Positions 38,440-46,973 are shown, counted from the stretch's first letter. The stretch: 64,000 nucleotides of DNA from Candidatus Aalborgicola defluviihabitans (GCA_016705575.1 JADIXX010000001.1:1079501-1143500), one strand, 5' to 3'. Numbers and translations are program-made. The notes: generated from the letters alone by a model not told the origin.

Positions 38440-40118
38440 TCAAGAGGGGTTGGATGAGGCGATCAGAGAGGCCAAAACACCGGCCTCGAAGTGTTGGGAA
38501 ATATAGTCGGTCAGACCGTCAAACACCGAGTCCAGCGTCGGCGTGTTGGCACCAAACAGGGCCTGCAAAACAGCAGGGTCTTCAAACAAGCCGTGCAGGT
38601 ACACACCCAGCACGTTACCCGCACCGTTGCACCAGCCAAGCCCATCGGGCAACACCACACACGCCACATCACCAGCCTTGGCCATGGCCGGATGCTGCGC
38701 CGTCTGTCCATGGTGAATCTCGTAGCCGGTAATCGAAACGCCAGCAAGCAAAGCCCAAGGCGATGAGACCCCAGAACCCTCAACGCTGGCATCCACAGGA
38801 ACCGGGTGGCGCAAGGCGGAGTCGGGGGCCGATTTTGGGGGGTGGGGGGGGGGGGGGGGCCGGGGTTTGCCCGTGGGGGCGCGGGGGGGAACCCGGAAAA
38901 GAACTCGTTGTATGCCGCACCGTCTTCAAAGGATCAAACACCGTCACCAACGGCAGCAACCCCAGCCCCGGCCCATTGCCATCAATACCATCCGTATCAA
39001 TCAGCGCCTCGCCCAGCATCTGCAAGCCACCGCAAATACCCAGCACCGCCCCGCCCCGCCCCGCATGCTCAGCCACGGCGCGGTCCAGACCTTGCGCACG
39101 CAACCAAGCCAAATCGGAAGTGGTGGCCTTGGAGCCCGGCAGAATGATCCAGTCCGACGGCTGCAAACCCGCCAACTCTGACGGCGAACGCACCCACTGC
39201 AAACGCACACCCGGCACGTTCTTCAACGGTTGGAATTCGTCCAGATTGCTGATACGTGGGTAGGCAATAACGGCCACCGTGCGCTGGACGGCCACAGCAC
39301 GCACCGATCGGTCATCAAACACACCGTCTTCTTCCGGCAAGCCCATGCTGCCACCACATCGGCAACGTGGCCACGGTGGGGATGCCCGTCAGCTCCTGCA
39401 ACATCTGCGGCGCCGGGGCCAACAGCGCAGCGTCACCCCGAAACTTGTTCAGCACAAATCCCTTTATCAACTGGCGCTCGTCTTCTGGCAGCAAGGCCCA
39501 AGTGCCATACAGGTGGGCAAACGCGCCGCCTCGGTCAATATCGGTCACCAGCAAGCACTGCGCATTGCAATGCAGCGCCACGCGCATGTTGACGATATCG
39601 CTGCTGTGCAGGTTGATCTCAGCAGGCGAGCCGGCACCCTCAATCACCACCAAATCGTTTTCGGCGCGCAGTGCATCCAGCGCTTGCGCAATCACCGGCC
39701 AGACGCTGGCACTGCGGCCGCGCCAGGGCATGGCGCTCAGTTCTTCGCTCACCTGCCCCATCAACACCACCTGGCTGTGCGTGTCGCGCTCTGGCTTCAA
39801 GAGCAGCGGGTTCATGCGCACATCGGGTACGGCATTGGCGGCCAGCGCCTGAAAGTACTGGGCAGAGCCGATTTCGCCGGCAGCAACACAATTCCCCGCC
39901 GGGCCGCCCCAAGGGGAATTCGCCCCCGTGGGGGGCAGCGATCCGCGCAGCGGCGGAGCGTGGGGGCCAACAACTCTAGCGTTGTTGCTCATGTTCTGCG
40001 CCTTGAAGGGCGCCACCTTAAGGCCCTGACGCGCGTAGTAGCGGCACAGTGCCGTGGTGAGCCAGCTCTTGCCGGCACCGCTGGTGGTGCCAAGGACCAT
40101 GATGCAGTGGGCGGTCAC
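38440..40118 (-). CDS. cobQ: cobyric acid synthase, broken into three frames
   Basis: Amidates adenosylcobyrinate a,c-diamide. The ATP part (MVLGTTSGAGKSWLTTALCR, PFKAQNMSNNARVV) runs to 39345, where an extra base in CCC (39342-39344) shifts into GLPEEDGVFDDRSV. The glutaminase domain has nucleophile GICGGLQMLGE and, in the third frame, GVSITGYEIHHGQT. Two oddities: a ~28-residue insert (GPHAPPLRGSLPPTGANSP...) between NNARVV and AAGEIGSAQ, and a G-rich block (38812-38905) between VRHTTSSF and PWALLAGV. GTGA overlap with cobC. Activity depends on whether the frame breaks are real. Confidence 0.85.
38812..38905. repeat. G-rich low-complexity block with a run of 16 G inside cobQ
   Basis: A run of 16 Gs at 38844-38859 amid further G tracts, placed where CobQ has a short loop. 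Neither neighbouring frame encodes family sequence across it. Likely a GC-rich insert whose length is poorly resolved, or an assembly fault. Confidence 0.6.
39888..39968. repeat. ~81-base GC-rich insert inside cobQ
   Basis: Rich in CCGCC/GGGG and internally complementary (for example CCCCTTGGGG-like arms). In the cobQ frame it adds about 28 residues (GPHAPPLRGSLPPTG...) to a place where the family goes from NNARVV straight to A-G-E-I-G. The frame is kept. It resembles GC-rich palindromic elements that I recall as common between genes in Comamonadaceae. Confidence 0.65.
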
Positions 40119-41239
40119 GAAAATGAATTCTCAGGTACGTTGATCAAATGGGTTTGCGAGACGTTGACCGAAGCATGGTAGCGCGGCGATTGAGCTTGAC
40201 GGGAATCAAGACCTTGCAATGCCTGCGCCAACGCATCCTGCGCCGCTGGCTCCAGTACACCCAGCCGCACCCAACCCGGCAAGCCAAACGACGTGGCATC
40301 GCGCAGCTTGATGCCCTGCCCACGCAAGTCAGCCAGCCATTGCGATATGCCAACCCCGTCAGACAAGACCGGTTTCGCACAAAAGAAGTTGGCATCGCTA
40401 GGCTGGCAAACCCACCCCAGGCTTTGCAGCAGGTTCATCTGCCGCGCCTTCCAGCCGCGCAAAACCTGCAGACTATCGCACAGCCATTGCTGCACATTGG
40501 GCTGCACCCAGGCTTGCAACAGGGCCACGCCGTGCGCACCCACCGGCCACGATGACGACAGTGCCGAAAACGCCGATACGTTGGAAGACATTTGGCCTGT
40601 AGCTCTCGTCAATGCTACGTAAGGCGCTATCACATATGCAGCACGCACACCGGTCAGGCCCAGCGCCTTATTGGGGGTGAACAGCTGCCAGACCTGATCA
40701 CGTTGGCTCGCGCTCAGCGACGGTTCACCACCCAAACGCAAGGGCGCGTAGGCGCAGTCCAGCACCAGGGTTTGATGAGACTGCAAAGCTTGCACACCAT
40801 CTGCCAAACCGGCATCGGCTTGCCCCAGCGGGCTGGACGGCTCACAGGCCCACAGCAGCGCAGCCTGCTGCGGTGACTGCACCGGCTGCAAACCCCACAC
40901 CTGCGCAGCATGGGCATAGTCGCCATAGTGGTGTGCGGGCAGACGCACTCCGCGCCCACCTTGGCGCGCCACCAACGCGCTGATACGGTGGATGCATTCA
41001 CTGGCACTGGCCGCCAGCAGCAGACGCTCTGGGTTGACACCATGAAACGCCGCCAGCGCTTGGCGCAGCAAGGCGTATGCTGGATCGGGGTAGCGCGTAG
41101 CGTCCGCCTGCTGCACGGCGGCCAGCGCCTGTGGACATGGGCCGCAGGCGTTGCTGTTGGTGGAGAAGTCAAAACGCGGCACACCCTGCGCGTCAGGGCC
41201 GCCGTGGATGGGCTGCAGCATAGGCTCGGTTGCACTCAT
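40115..41239 (-). CDS. cobC: threonine-phosphate decarboxylase
   Basis: 374 residues from MSATEPML, whose ATG overlaps the cbiB stop (ATGA). PLP enzyme making aminopropanol phosphate, the linker of the nucleotide loop. Family features: FDFSTNSNACGP near residue 25, ATRYPDPAYALLRQALAAF near 50, PLP lysine in FTPNKALGLTGVRAAYVIAP near 215, SSSWPVGAHG. Copy 4 of the 46-nt element lies directly after the PLP lysine motif and codes VIAPYVALTRATGQ. Bacterial naming varies; E. coli calls this role CobD. Confidence 0.88.
   Translation of the reverse strand: MSATEPMLQPIHGGPDAQGVPRFDFSTNSNACGPCPQALAAVQQADATRYPDPAYALLRQALAAFHGVNPERLLLAASASECIHRISALVARQGGRGVRLPAHHYGDYAHAAQVWGLQPVQSPQQAALLWACEPSSPLGQADAGLADGVQALQSHQTLVLDCAYAPLRLGGEPSLSASQRDQVWQLFTPNKALGLTGVRAAYVIAPYVALTRATGQMSSNVSAFSALSSSWPVGAHGVALLQAWVQPNVQQWLCDSLQVLRGWKARQMNLLQSLGWVCQPSDANFFCAKPVLSDGVGISQWLADLRGQGIKLRDATSFGLPGWVRLGVLEPAAQDALAQALQGLDSRQAQSPRYHASVNVSQTHLINVPENSFS
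40599..40644 (-). repeat. 46-nt dispersed element, copy 4 (inside cobC)
   Basis: GTGCTGCATATGTG to ACGAGAGCTAC on the minus strand, followed by AGGCCAAATG as at copy 1. It has the opposite orientation to the gene compared with copies in cobS, cbiB and cobU, and is still read through without a stop. Confidence 0.65.
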
Positions 41240-42243
41240 ACCTGACCCACCATTGCTACAACAATAAGAGCTGCCTGTGTAAGAACCACGAGGGCTAGCA
41301 GTGCTTTTGATGAATAGGAAATGGCGCAAGCCGTGTCCCGCCCACAGGCGGCGCGCCCGGCGGCGTGCAGCACATAGCCACCCGGTTTGCCCAGGCGCAC
41401 ACCCACGCCCAGCGCCATGGCAGCCATGGGCCAGCCGCTGTTGGGCGATGGCGTGCGGCCAGCCTCACGGCGCAGCCGATGCAACGACAGGCCGCCAGCG
41501 GCCACCACCAACAGCAACGCGGTAATGCGCGCCGGCACCAAGCCCAACACATCGTCGGCGCGCGCGGCCCACTTGCCGGCCCACTGCCAGTTGGCCCCGT
41601 GGCCAGCATTGGGGTAAAGGCCGGGGTAGCCCCACATAGCGTCGGCCGTGTTGGCAAAACGGAAGAGCGCGGCACCCGGCAGGCCCAGCAGCACAAACCA
41701 GAACAGGGGCGCCACCACCGAGTCGTTGAGGTTTTCGGCCAGGGTCTCGATGGCGCTCTCGCGGACCTGGGTCTCGCTCAAATCACTGACATCGCGGCTG
41801 ACCAGCCAGCGCAGGCGTTCGCGCCCGGCCGGCAAGCTCTGCCCCAGCGCGGCTTCCACCGCCTGCACTTCGCTGCGCAGCAGCGACCAGGCCAGCAGCG
41901 GTTTGAGCAACAGGCCCAGTGCCAGGCCCGCGAACCACCAAGCTTGATCTGCAAGCAACATTTGCAACCACCAACTTGCTACAACAATAATAGCTGCACC
42001 CGTAATCCAAACGAGGGCTCCGAGCCAAAAAGCCTTGAGGTCACGGCGGGACGGGTCTTGCAGCGCGCCGCGCTGCACCCAGGCACCGGCACGGCCCAAA
42101 TAGTGGCCCATCCACACCACCGGATGCCAGCGCGCAGGCGGCTCACCCGCCCAGCGGTCTACCGCCAAGGCCACCAAAATCGCCAACGCAATCGCCGCCT
42201 CCGAAGGCAGGTATAGCCCAAACGATGCGTACCCCAGTTGCAC
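41236..42243 (-). CDS. cbiB: adenosylcobinamide-phosphate synthase
   Basis: 335 residues, polytopic. GTG start at 42243, five bases after the cobO stop; the 42294 start would overlap cobO. Attaches aminopropanol (phosphate) to cobyric acid. Motifs: AVDRWAGEPPARWHPVVWMG near residue 30, RWLVSRDVSDLSE near 145, ESAIETLAENLNDSVVAPLF near 160, NTADAMWGY near 195. It contains two repeat copies: copy 6 coding GALVWITGAAIIVVAS in a membrane helix, and copy 5 coding LLALVVLTQAALIVVAM at the C-terminus, so the repeat has replaced or extended the normal protein end. Confidence 0.92.
   Translation of the reverse strand: MQLGYASFGLYLPSEAAIALAILVALAVDRWAGEPPARWHPVVWMGHYLGRAGAWVQRGALQDPSRRDLKAFWLGALVWITGAAIIVVASWWLQMLLADQAWWFAGLALGLLLKPLLAWSLLRSEVQAVEAALGQSLPAGRERLRWLVSRDVSDLSETQVRESAIETLAENLNDSVVAPLFWFVLLGLPGAALFRFANTADAMWGYPGLYPNAGHGANWQWAGKWAARADDVLGLVPARITALLLVVAAGGLSLHRLRREAGRTPSPNSGWPMAAMALGVGVRLGKPGGYVLHAAGRAACGRDTACAISYSSKALLALVVLTQAALIVVAMVGQV
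41253..41298 (+). repeat. 46-nt dispersed element, copy 5 (C-terminus of cbiB)
   Basis: TTGCTACAACAATAAG to ACGAGGGCTAG on the plus strand. It codes the last membrane stretch of CbiB, ending 15 bases before the cbiB stop. Shares its first 15 bases with copy 6, 700 bases away. Confidence 0.88.
41976..42021 (+). repeat. 46-nt dispersed element, copy 6 (in frame in cbiB)
   Basis: TTGCTACAACAATAAT to ACGAGGGCTCC on the plus strand. Codes ALVWITGAAIIVVA of CbiB, in the same reading phase as copies 3, 5 and 7. Confidence 0.88.
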
Positions 42244-42247
42244 AGCC

Positions 42248-42817
42248 TCAGTCCTCAATTCCGCGCTGCGCCGGGATGCCAGCCTTGAACGCATGCTTGA
42301 CCATTTGCATCTCGGTCACGGTGTCGGCCAGGGCAATGATCTCAGGTGGGCAGCGTCGGCCGGTCAACGCCACATGCACCTGGCTGGGGCGGGTCTTGAG
42401 TGTGTCCAGTACGTCCTGCAAAGGGAGCCAACCGTAGATCAGCGGGTAGGTAATTTCGTCCAGAACCACCAGGAAGTAGTCGCCGCCCAGAATCGCCGCC
42501 TTGGCCTTTTGCCAACCATCACGCGCCAACTGCGCCGAGTGCTCCAGGTCCTGGCTCTTCCAGCTAAAGCCGTCGCCGAGTCCCTCGATCGGGATACCAA
42601 TTTGCTCAAACATGCGGTGCTCGCCAAAGCGTGCGCTGGGTACCTTCATAAACTGGAAAATTTTCACCGCCTTGCCCCGGCCGTGCGCACGCAAGGTCAG
42701 GCCAAATGCGGCAGTACTTTTACCTTTGCCGTCGCCGGTGTTGACGATGACGATGCCACGGCGCTCGCCCTCGGGTTTCTCGTAGGGTTTGGCGCTGGGT
42801 GGGGTTTCGATTTGCAT
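42248..42817 (-). CDS. cobO: cob(I)yrinic acid a,c-diamide adenosyltransferase
   Basis: 189 residues from MQIETPPS; the upstream in-frame start is unlike the family. Transfers the adenosyl group from ATP to cobalt (CobA/CobO/BtuR family). P-loop VNTGDGKGKSTAAFGLTLRA near residue 25, VVLDEITYPLIYGWL near 115 and VALTGRRCPPEII near 150. Complete, and the usual partner of salvage of incomplete corrinoids. Confidence 0.94.
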   Translation of the reverse strand: MQIETPPSAKPYEKPEGERRGIVIVNTGDGKGKSTAAFGLTLRAHGRGKAVKIFQFMKVPSARFGEHRMFEQIGIPIEGLGDGFSWKSQDLEHSAQLARDGWQKAKAAILGGDYFLVVLDEITYPLIYGWLPLQDVLDTLKTRPSQVHVALTGRRCPPEIIALADTVTEMQMVKHAFKAGIPAQRGIED

Positions 42818-42831
42818 GGAATGGTCCAAAG

Positions 42832-43596
42832 TTAAAGTCGTGGCAACACGACCCACTGGTCGGCCACGGCATGGATAGAGATGCGCCCGTCAAACACCTG
42901 TTCAACAGCGGTGTGCGTGGCGGGGTGGTGGGCGGCACCGTGGTGCAGCACGCGCCCGTTGGCCATGACGACTACATCGTCGGCCTGCAGGGCAATGGAC
43001 ACTTCGTGCAGCACGCTGACCACCGTGCTGCCCTGGGCCACCAATGCGCGCACGATGCCCATCCAGTCGGTCTGGTGCGGTGGATCCAGGTTGGCCAGTG
43101 GTTCGTCCATCAACAGCACCTGGGCTTGCACCGCCAGGGCACGGGCCAACAGCACGCGTTGGCGCTCTCCGCCCGAAAGCTGGCCCAGAGCGCGGGCGCG
43201 CCAATCCCAAGCTTGGGTGGCGCGCAGGGCTTGCTCCACGGCGGCGTGGTCGGCGGCGCTGGGGGACGACAACCAGGGTTGGTGCGGCAAGCGCCCCAGC
43301 ATGGCCACGTCCCACACGGTTAAGTCGTCGGCGCTGGATTCGTTCTGGCCCAGCCAGGCCAACTGCTGCGCACGCACGCGCCCCGGCAAACTGGACAGCG
43401 GCTGGCCCAGCAACGTGACCGTGCCGCTGTGGGGCAACAGGCCGGCCAATACCTTGAGCAGGGTCGACTTACCCGCGCCATTGGGGCCGACGATGCTGGT
43501 CCAGCGCCCGGCCACCAGCGACAGGTCAATGCCGTGCAATACCTCGACATCGCCCAGACTGGCCCGGATGGATTGGGCAGACAGCGCGATAGACAT
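42832..43596 (-). CDS. btuD: cobalamin ABC importer ATP-binding protein
   Basis: 254 residues; ATG at 43596 overlaps the btuC stop. Walker A GPNGAGKST near residue 35, signature LSGGERQRVLLARAL near 140, Walker B VLLMDEPLANLDP, and H-loop SVLHEVSIAL. FecE/BtuD-type ATPase; with BtuC and a periplasmic binding protein it imports B12 or cobinamide from the periplasm. Confidence 0.9.
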   Translation of the reverse strand: MSIALSAQSIRASLGDVEVLHGIDLSLVAGRWTSIVGPNGAGKSTLLKVLAGLLPHSGTVTLLGQPLSSLPGRVRAQQLAWLGQNESSADDLTVWDVAMLGRLPHQPWLSSPSAADHAAVEQALRATQAWDWRARALGQLSGGERQRVLLARALAVQAQVLLMDEPLANLDPPHQTDWMGIVRALVAQGSTVVSVLHEVSIALQADDVVVMANGRVLHHGAAHHPATHTAVEQVFDGRISIHAVADQWVVLPRL

Positions 43597-44597
43597 CACA
43601 TCACCCCCCGTGACAGCCCACGCTGGTGCATCAGCCACAGTAGGTAGCCGCCACCCAAGAGCGCAGTGAGCACGCCCACGGGCAGCTCTTGCGGCGCAAT
43701 TACCCAGCGCGCCAGAATGTCGGCGGCCATCAGCAATACGCCGCCTGCCAGGCTACTCAACCCAATCAAACGGCCATGGCTGGTTTTGACAACCGAGCGC
43801 ACCAAGTGCGGCGCGGCCAACCCCACAAAAGCCACCAAGCCGGTCTGCGCCACAGCTGCGCCCGTGGCCAGCGCCAGCACCGCCACCAGGGCGCGGCGCA
43901 GGCGCGCCAGCGGTAGGCCCAAGCTGGCAGCAGTAGCCTCGCCCAGGGCCAAGCCGTCCAGCACTGGGCTCAGAAGCCAGGCTGCACCCATGCACAGCAG
44001 CCAGGTCAGCAGCATGATGTTGAAAGCGCTCCAACCCACATAGCCGGTGCTGCCCAGCATGAAGGACTGCATGGACTGCAAAAAGTCGGGCCGGGCCAGC
44101 ATGATGAGCTCTTTAGCCGCGCCCAGCACCACGCCCACAATCACACCGGCCAGCAACAGGCGCAGCGTGTGCTGCACGCCTTTGGCCAGCAACAAGGTCA
44201 AGAGCACACCCGCCACTGCGCCGGCAAAGGCACCAGCGGTCAGGCCCAAGCGCATGAGCCATTGGGTGGCAAAGGGTGAGACACCAAACAGCACCAGACT
44301 CAACGCCACACCCAACGATGCACCCGAGGCACTGCCCAGCAAATACGGATCGGCCAGCGGGTTGCGAAACAGCCCCTGCGCCACCGCACCGGCCAGCCCC
44401 AGCAAGGCCCCGGCCACCCAGGCACCCAAGGTGCGCGGCAGGCGGATGTCCCACACAATTTGCCAGGCCACGGGGTCATCCACGGCGTGCAGAATGCTCT
44501 CAAACCCGGTGCTGCCCACGCCCACGCCCACCGCCACCAGTGCCACCGCAATCAGCAGCAACACAAGGGCAATGGCGCTGGCACGCTGGTTCATCAT
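43596..44597 (-). CDS. btuC: cobalamin ABC importer permease (FecCD family)
   Basis: 333 residues with about nine to ten membrane helices. Family motifs RLPRTLGAWVAGALLGLAGA near residue 52, NPLADPYLLGSASGASLGVA near 78, and GLVAFVGLAAPHLVRSVVKT with SLAGGVLLMAADILAR towards the C-terminus. Four-base overlaps with both the binding-protein gene before it and btuD after it. Confidence 0.92.
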   Translation of the reverse strand: MMNQRASAIALVLLLIAVALVAVGVGVGSTGFESILHAVDDPVAWQIVWDIRLPRTLGAWVAGALLGLAGAVAQGLFRNPLADPYLLGSASGASLGVALSLVLFGVSPFATQWLMRLGLTAGAFAGAVAGVLLTLLLAKGVQHTLRLLLAGVIVGVVLGAAKELIMLARPDFLQSMQSFMLGSTGYVGWSAFNIMLLTWLLCMGAAWLLSPVLDGLALGEATAASLGLPLARLRRALVAVLALATGAAVAQTGLVAFVGLAAPHLVRSVVKTSHGRLIGLSSLAGGVLLMAADILARWVIAPQELPVGVLTALLGGGYLLWLMHQRGLSRGVM

Positions 44598-45505
44598 GGT
44601 GTGTGCGGCGCCATTTTGTCGGCAATGCAGCGCGCCATCAGGCGGGCGCCGTCGACCATGCGGGGCCCTGGGCGCACCAGCATGTCAGCCTCATCGCGGT
44701 TGAACACGCAGACGCGTTTGTTGCGCATGGCACGCATGTTGACCCAGCCGGGCCGTTGCTCCATGCCGATGTAGTTGGTGTCGCCCACCATGATCAGGTC
44801 GGGGTCGGCGCGCACGACAAATTCGGGGTTGAGTTTGGGGAACGGGCCCAGACTGGCGGGCAGAATATTCTTCACGCCCAGGCGGGTTAGCGTCTCGCCA
44901 ATGAAGGACGACTCCCCTGCCCCATACGGCCCGCCACTAACCTCAAAATACACCCGCGTGGAACGTGCGGCCGCTGGTAGTGACTGGGCGGCGGCCGAGA
45001 CGCTGGCGTCAATCACGCGCCAGACGCGCTGGGCATCGTTCACGCCCAGCAGGGCACCGATTTTTTCCAGCACGCGGCGTACATCGGCATGGGTTTTGGG
45101 CTCCAGGGCCACCACCTTGATGCCCAGCGCCTGCAAGCGTTCGCTGGCGCGTGAGCTGGTGGCCATCAACACCACGTCGGGCTTCAAGGCCACGACTGCC
45201 TCGATGTTGGGGTCCAGCCCGCCACCCACCTGGGGCAAGGCACGCACGCTGGCCGGAAAGTTGGAGTAGCGGTCCACCCCCACCAGGCGCTGGCACTGAT
45301 CCAGTGCACACACCATTTCGGTCAGAGAAGGCAGCAGGCTGACGATGCGCTGCGGCGACTGCGCCAAGGTAACCGTGGTGCCACGGTCGTCCGTGATTTG
45401 CAGGGCTTGGACAGCACTGTGCAGACCCAGCCACAGCGTCAGGCCCAGAGCCCAACCCAGCAACCCAGCCGCACGCCGCACGTTCGTTAAAGAGGATTGG
45501 TTCAT
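44594..45505 (-). CDS. btuF: periplasmic cobalamin-binding protein (BtuF-like), with signal peptide
   Basis: 303 residues from MNQSSLTNV, ATGA overlap with cobU. Signal peptide near GWALGLTLWLGLHSAVQA. Type III binding-protein fold: QRIVSLLPSLTEMVCALDQC, GVDRYSNFPASVRALPQVGG, DPNIEAVVALKPDVVLMATS. Delivers the corrinoid to BtuCD. It is the canonical exported copy; a second, leaderless relative lies upstream of cobU. Confidence 0.88.
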   Translation of the reverse strand: MNQSSLTNVRRAAGLLGWALGLTLWLGLHSAVQALQITDDRGTTVTLAQSPQRIVSLLPSLTEMVCALDQCQRLVGVDRYSNFPASVRALPQVGGGLDPNIEAVVALKPDVVLMATSSRASERLQALGIKVVALEPKTHADVRRVLEKIGALLGVNDAQRVWRVIDASVSAAAQSLPAAARSTRVYFEVSGGPYGAGESSFIGETLTRLGVKNILPASLGPFPKLNPEFVVRADPDLIMVGDTNYIGMEQRPGWVNMRAMRNKRVCVFNRDEADMLVRPGPRMVDGARLMARCIADKMAPHTP

Positions 45506-46179
45506 ACGGAGTCTTTCAAAGTCAATGGCAAACCTGCTGCCATGAGGGTGACGCGCTGGCAGTGTTGCGCCACGTCCTGGTTCAAACGGCCCAGGGCGTC
45601 CACAAAGGCGCGCACTTCGGCGCCCATAGGAATGACGCCCAGTCCGATTTCGTTGCCGACCAGTACCAAGGGGCCGGGTGCGGTGTCGATTGCTCCTAAA
45701 AGCATAGCTGTCTGTGAATGTTCGACGAGGGCTAGAACGCTGTGCGACTGGATGCTCTGCTCCGTGCCCCCCGCCCGCTGCGCGGGCTCCTCCTTTACCT
45801 GCGCAGAACACCCAGCCGCACAGCCTCCTGTGGAGTCGACTTTTTGCGCGCCCATTTGCATGCGCAAATTGGTAAGCCACAAGGTCAGGCAGTCCACCAC
45901 CACCAGGGTGTCAGGGCGGCTGTGCTGCGCAATCGCCTCGGCCAGTGCCATGGGCTCTTCCACGGTGAGCATGCTAGGCACGCGCTCTGCACGGTCTTGC
46001 TGGTGGCGGGCGATGCGCTGGCGCATCTCGGCATCCCAGGGTTGGGCGGTGGCGATCAACACGGCTCGGTGCGTGGGGGAAGCGGCCAACCATTGCTGCG
46101 CCAGCATTTCGGCGCGGCGCGACTTGCCGCTCTTTTGGCCACCCAGAATCAATTCGCTGCGGCAGACTGGCATGTTCAT
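45502..46179 (-). CDS. cobU: adenosylcobinamide kinase/guanylyltransferase with internal inserts
   Basis: 225 residues from MNMPVCRSE. Phosphorylates and guanylylates adenosylcobinamide. P-loop LILGGQKSGKSRRAEMLAQQ, VDCLTLWLTNL near residue 95 and GPLVLVGNEIGLGVIP near 175. The family normally has a short link between the last two motifs; here it holds about 55 residues, made of a GC-rich insert (QKVDSTGGCAAGCSAQV...) and copy 7 of the 46-nt element (VLALVEHSQTAMLLGAI). Both keep the frame. ATGA overlaps on both sides. Confidence 0.9.
   Translation of the reverse strand: MNMPVCRSELILGGQKSGKSRRAEMLAQQWLAASPTHRAVLIATAQPWDAEMRQRIARHQQDRAERVPSMLTVEEPMALAEAIAQHSRPDTLVVVDCLTLWLTNLRMQMGAQKVDSTGGCAAGCSAQVKEEPAQRAGGTEQSIQSHSVLALVEHSQTAMLLGAIDTAPGPLVLVGNEIGLGVIPMGAEVRAFVDALGRLNQDVAQHCQRVTLMAAGLPLTLKDSV
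45690..45735 (+). repeat. 46-nt dispersed element, copy 7 (in frame in cobU)
   Basis: TTGCTCCTAAAAGC to ACGAGGGCTAG on the plus strand. Codes LALVEHSQTAMLLGA in CobU. The protein is soluble, so here the hydrophobic reading is a surface loop insert rather than a membrane helix. Confidence 0.85.
45740..45850. repeat. second insert inside cobU (GC-rich)
   Basis: Directly beside copy 7. Contains CCCGCCCGCTGCGCGGGC, a strong inverted repeat. Adds about 33 residues with three cysteines or acidic/Gly runs that the family lacks. Frame retained. Confidence 0.55.
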
Positions 46180-46973
46180 TGTTTTGCTCCCCACGCCATG
46201 ATGATGCGATGCAACTGCTCCACCCCATCGGTCAACGCGGCGGGGCCGGGCTGCAGAATGTCACAGGATTTGATATCGAACAACTGGCCGTTTTTGACAG
46301 CGTTAACGTCGTGCCAGCCTGGGCGCGCCGCCACCTTTTCGGGACGAAACTTCTTGCCACACCACGAGCCAAAGATGATGTCGGGGTTGCGGCGCACGAT
46401 CTCGGCCGGGTCGGCAATGATGCGGTGCTTGCCCATGGGCTCGCGTGCCAGTTCGGGGAAGCAATCGTCACCACCGGCAATGCCCACCAGTTCGGACACC
46501 CAGCGAATGGCGCTGATGTTGGGCTCGTCCCATTCTTCAAAATACACGCGCGGTCGCCGGGGGAGACGCTGCGCCGCATCTACCAAGGCCTGCAAGCGCT
46601 GCTGGTTGGCTGCAATCCACTGTTGGGCCGCATCGCCCTGCCCCACCAATGCCGCCACTTGGAACATCATGGAGTAAATCTCGGCCACGCTGCGTTGGTT
46701 GAACACACAGACCTGCACGCCTTTGCGAATCAGCTCGGCGGCAATATCGGCCTGTAAATCGGAAAAACCAAACACACAGTCCGGCTGCAGTGCCAAGATC
46801 TTGTCGATCTTGGCACTCAGGTAGGCGCTCACGCGCGGCTTCTCGGCACGCGCCTGCGCCGGGCGCACCGTGTAGCCGGAAATGCCCACAATGCGCTCAG
46901 ACTGTCCCAGCAGATAAAGCCACTCGGTGGTTTCCTCTGTGAGGCAAACGATGCGTTGTGGGCCTAACACCAA
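46176..46973 (-). CDS. BtuF-like cobalamin-binding protein without signal peptide
   Basis: 265 residues. TTG at 46973 follows directly on the btuB stop; GTG 46970 is an alternative. Same fold as BtuF (QRIVCLTEETTEWLYLLGQS, KIDKILALQPDCVFGFSDLQ) and a YFEEWDEP motif as in COG0614 members beside cobalamin genes. No signal peptide is visible, so it is either cytoplasmic or its true start was missed. Second binding protein of the operon; it may handle another corrinoid. Confidence 0.8.
   Translation of the reverse strand: MVLGPQRIVCLTEETTEWLYLLGQSERIVGISGYTVRPAQARAEKPRVSAYLSAKIDKILALQPDCVFGFSDLQADIAAELIRKGVQVCVFNQRSVAEIYSMMFQVAALVGQGDAAQQWIAANQQRLQALVDAAQRLPRRPRVYFEEWDEPNISAIRWVSELVGIAGGDDCFPELAREPMGKHRIIADPAEIVRRNPDIIFGSWCGKKFRPEKVAARPGWHDVNAVKNGQLFDIKSCDILQPGPAALTDGVEQLHRIIMAWGAKQ

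Noticed and set aside
42244..42294. Longer cbiB start (MRSRLASRR)
   Set aside because: It would overlap cobO by over 40 bases and adds Arg-rich residues unlike the family; GTG 42243 is just past the cobO stop.
46176..46973. Naming the leaderless binding protein btuF
   Set aside because: A canonical exported BtuF lies two genes on; without a signal peptide the role of this one is open.
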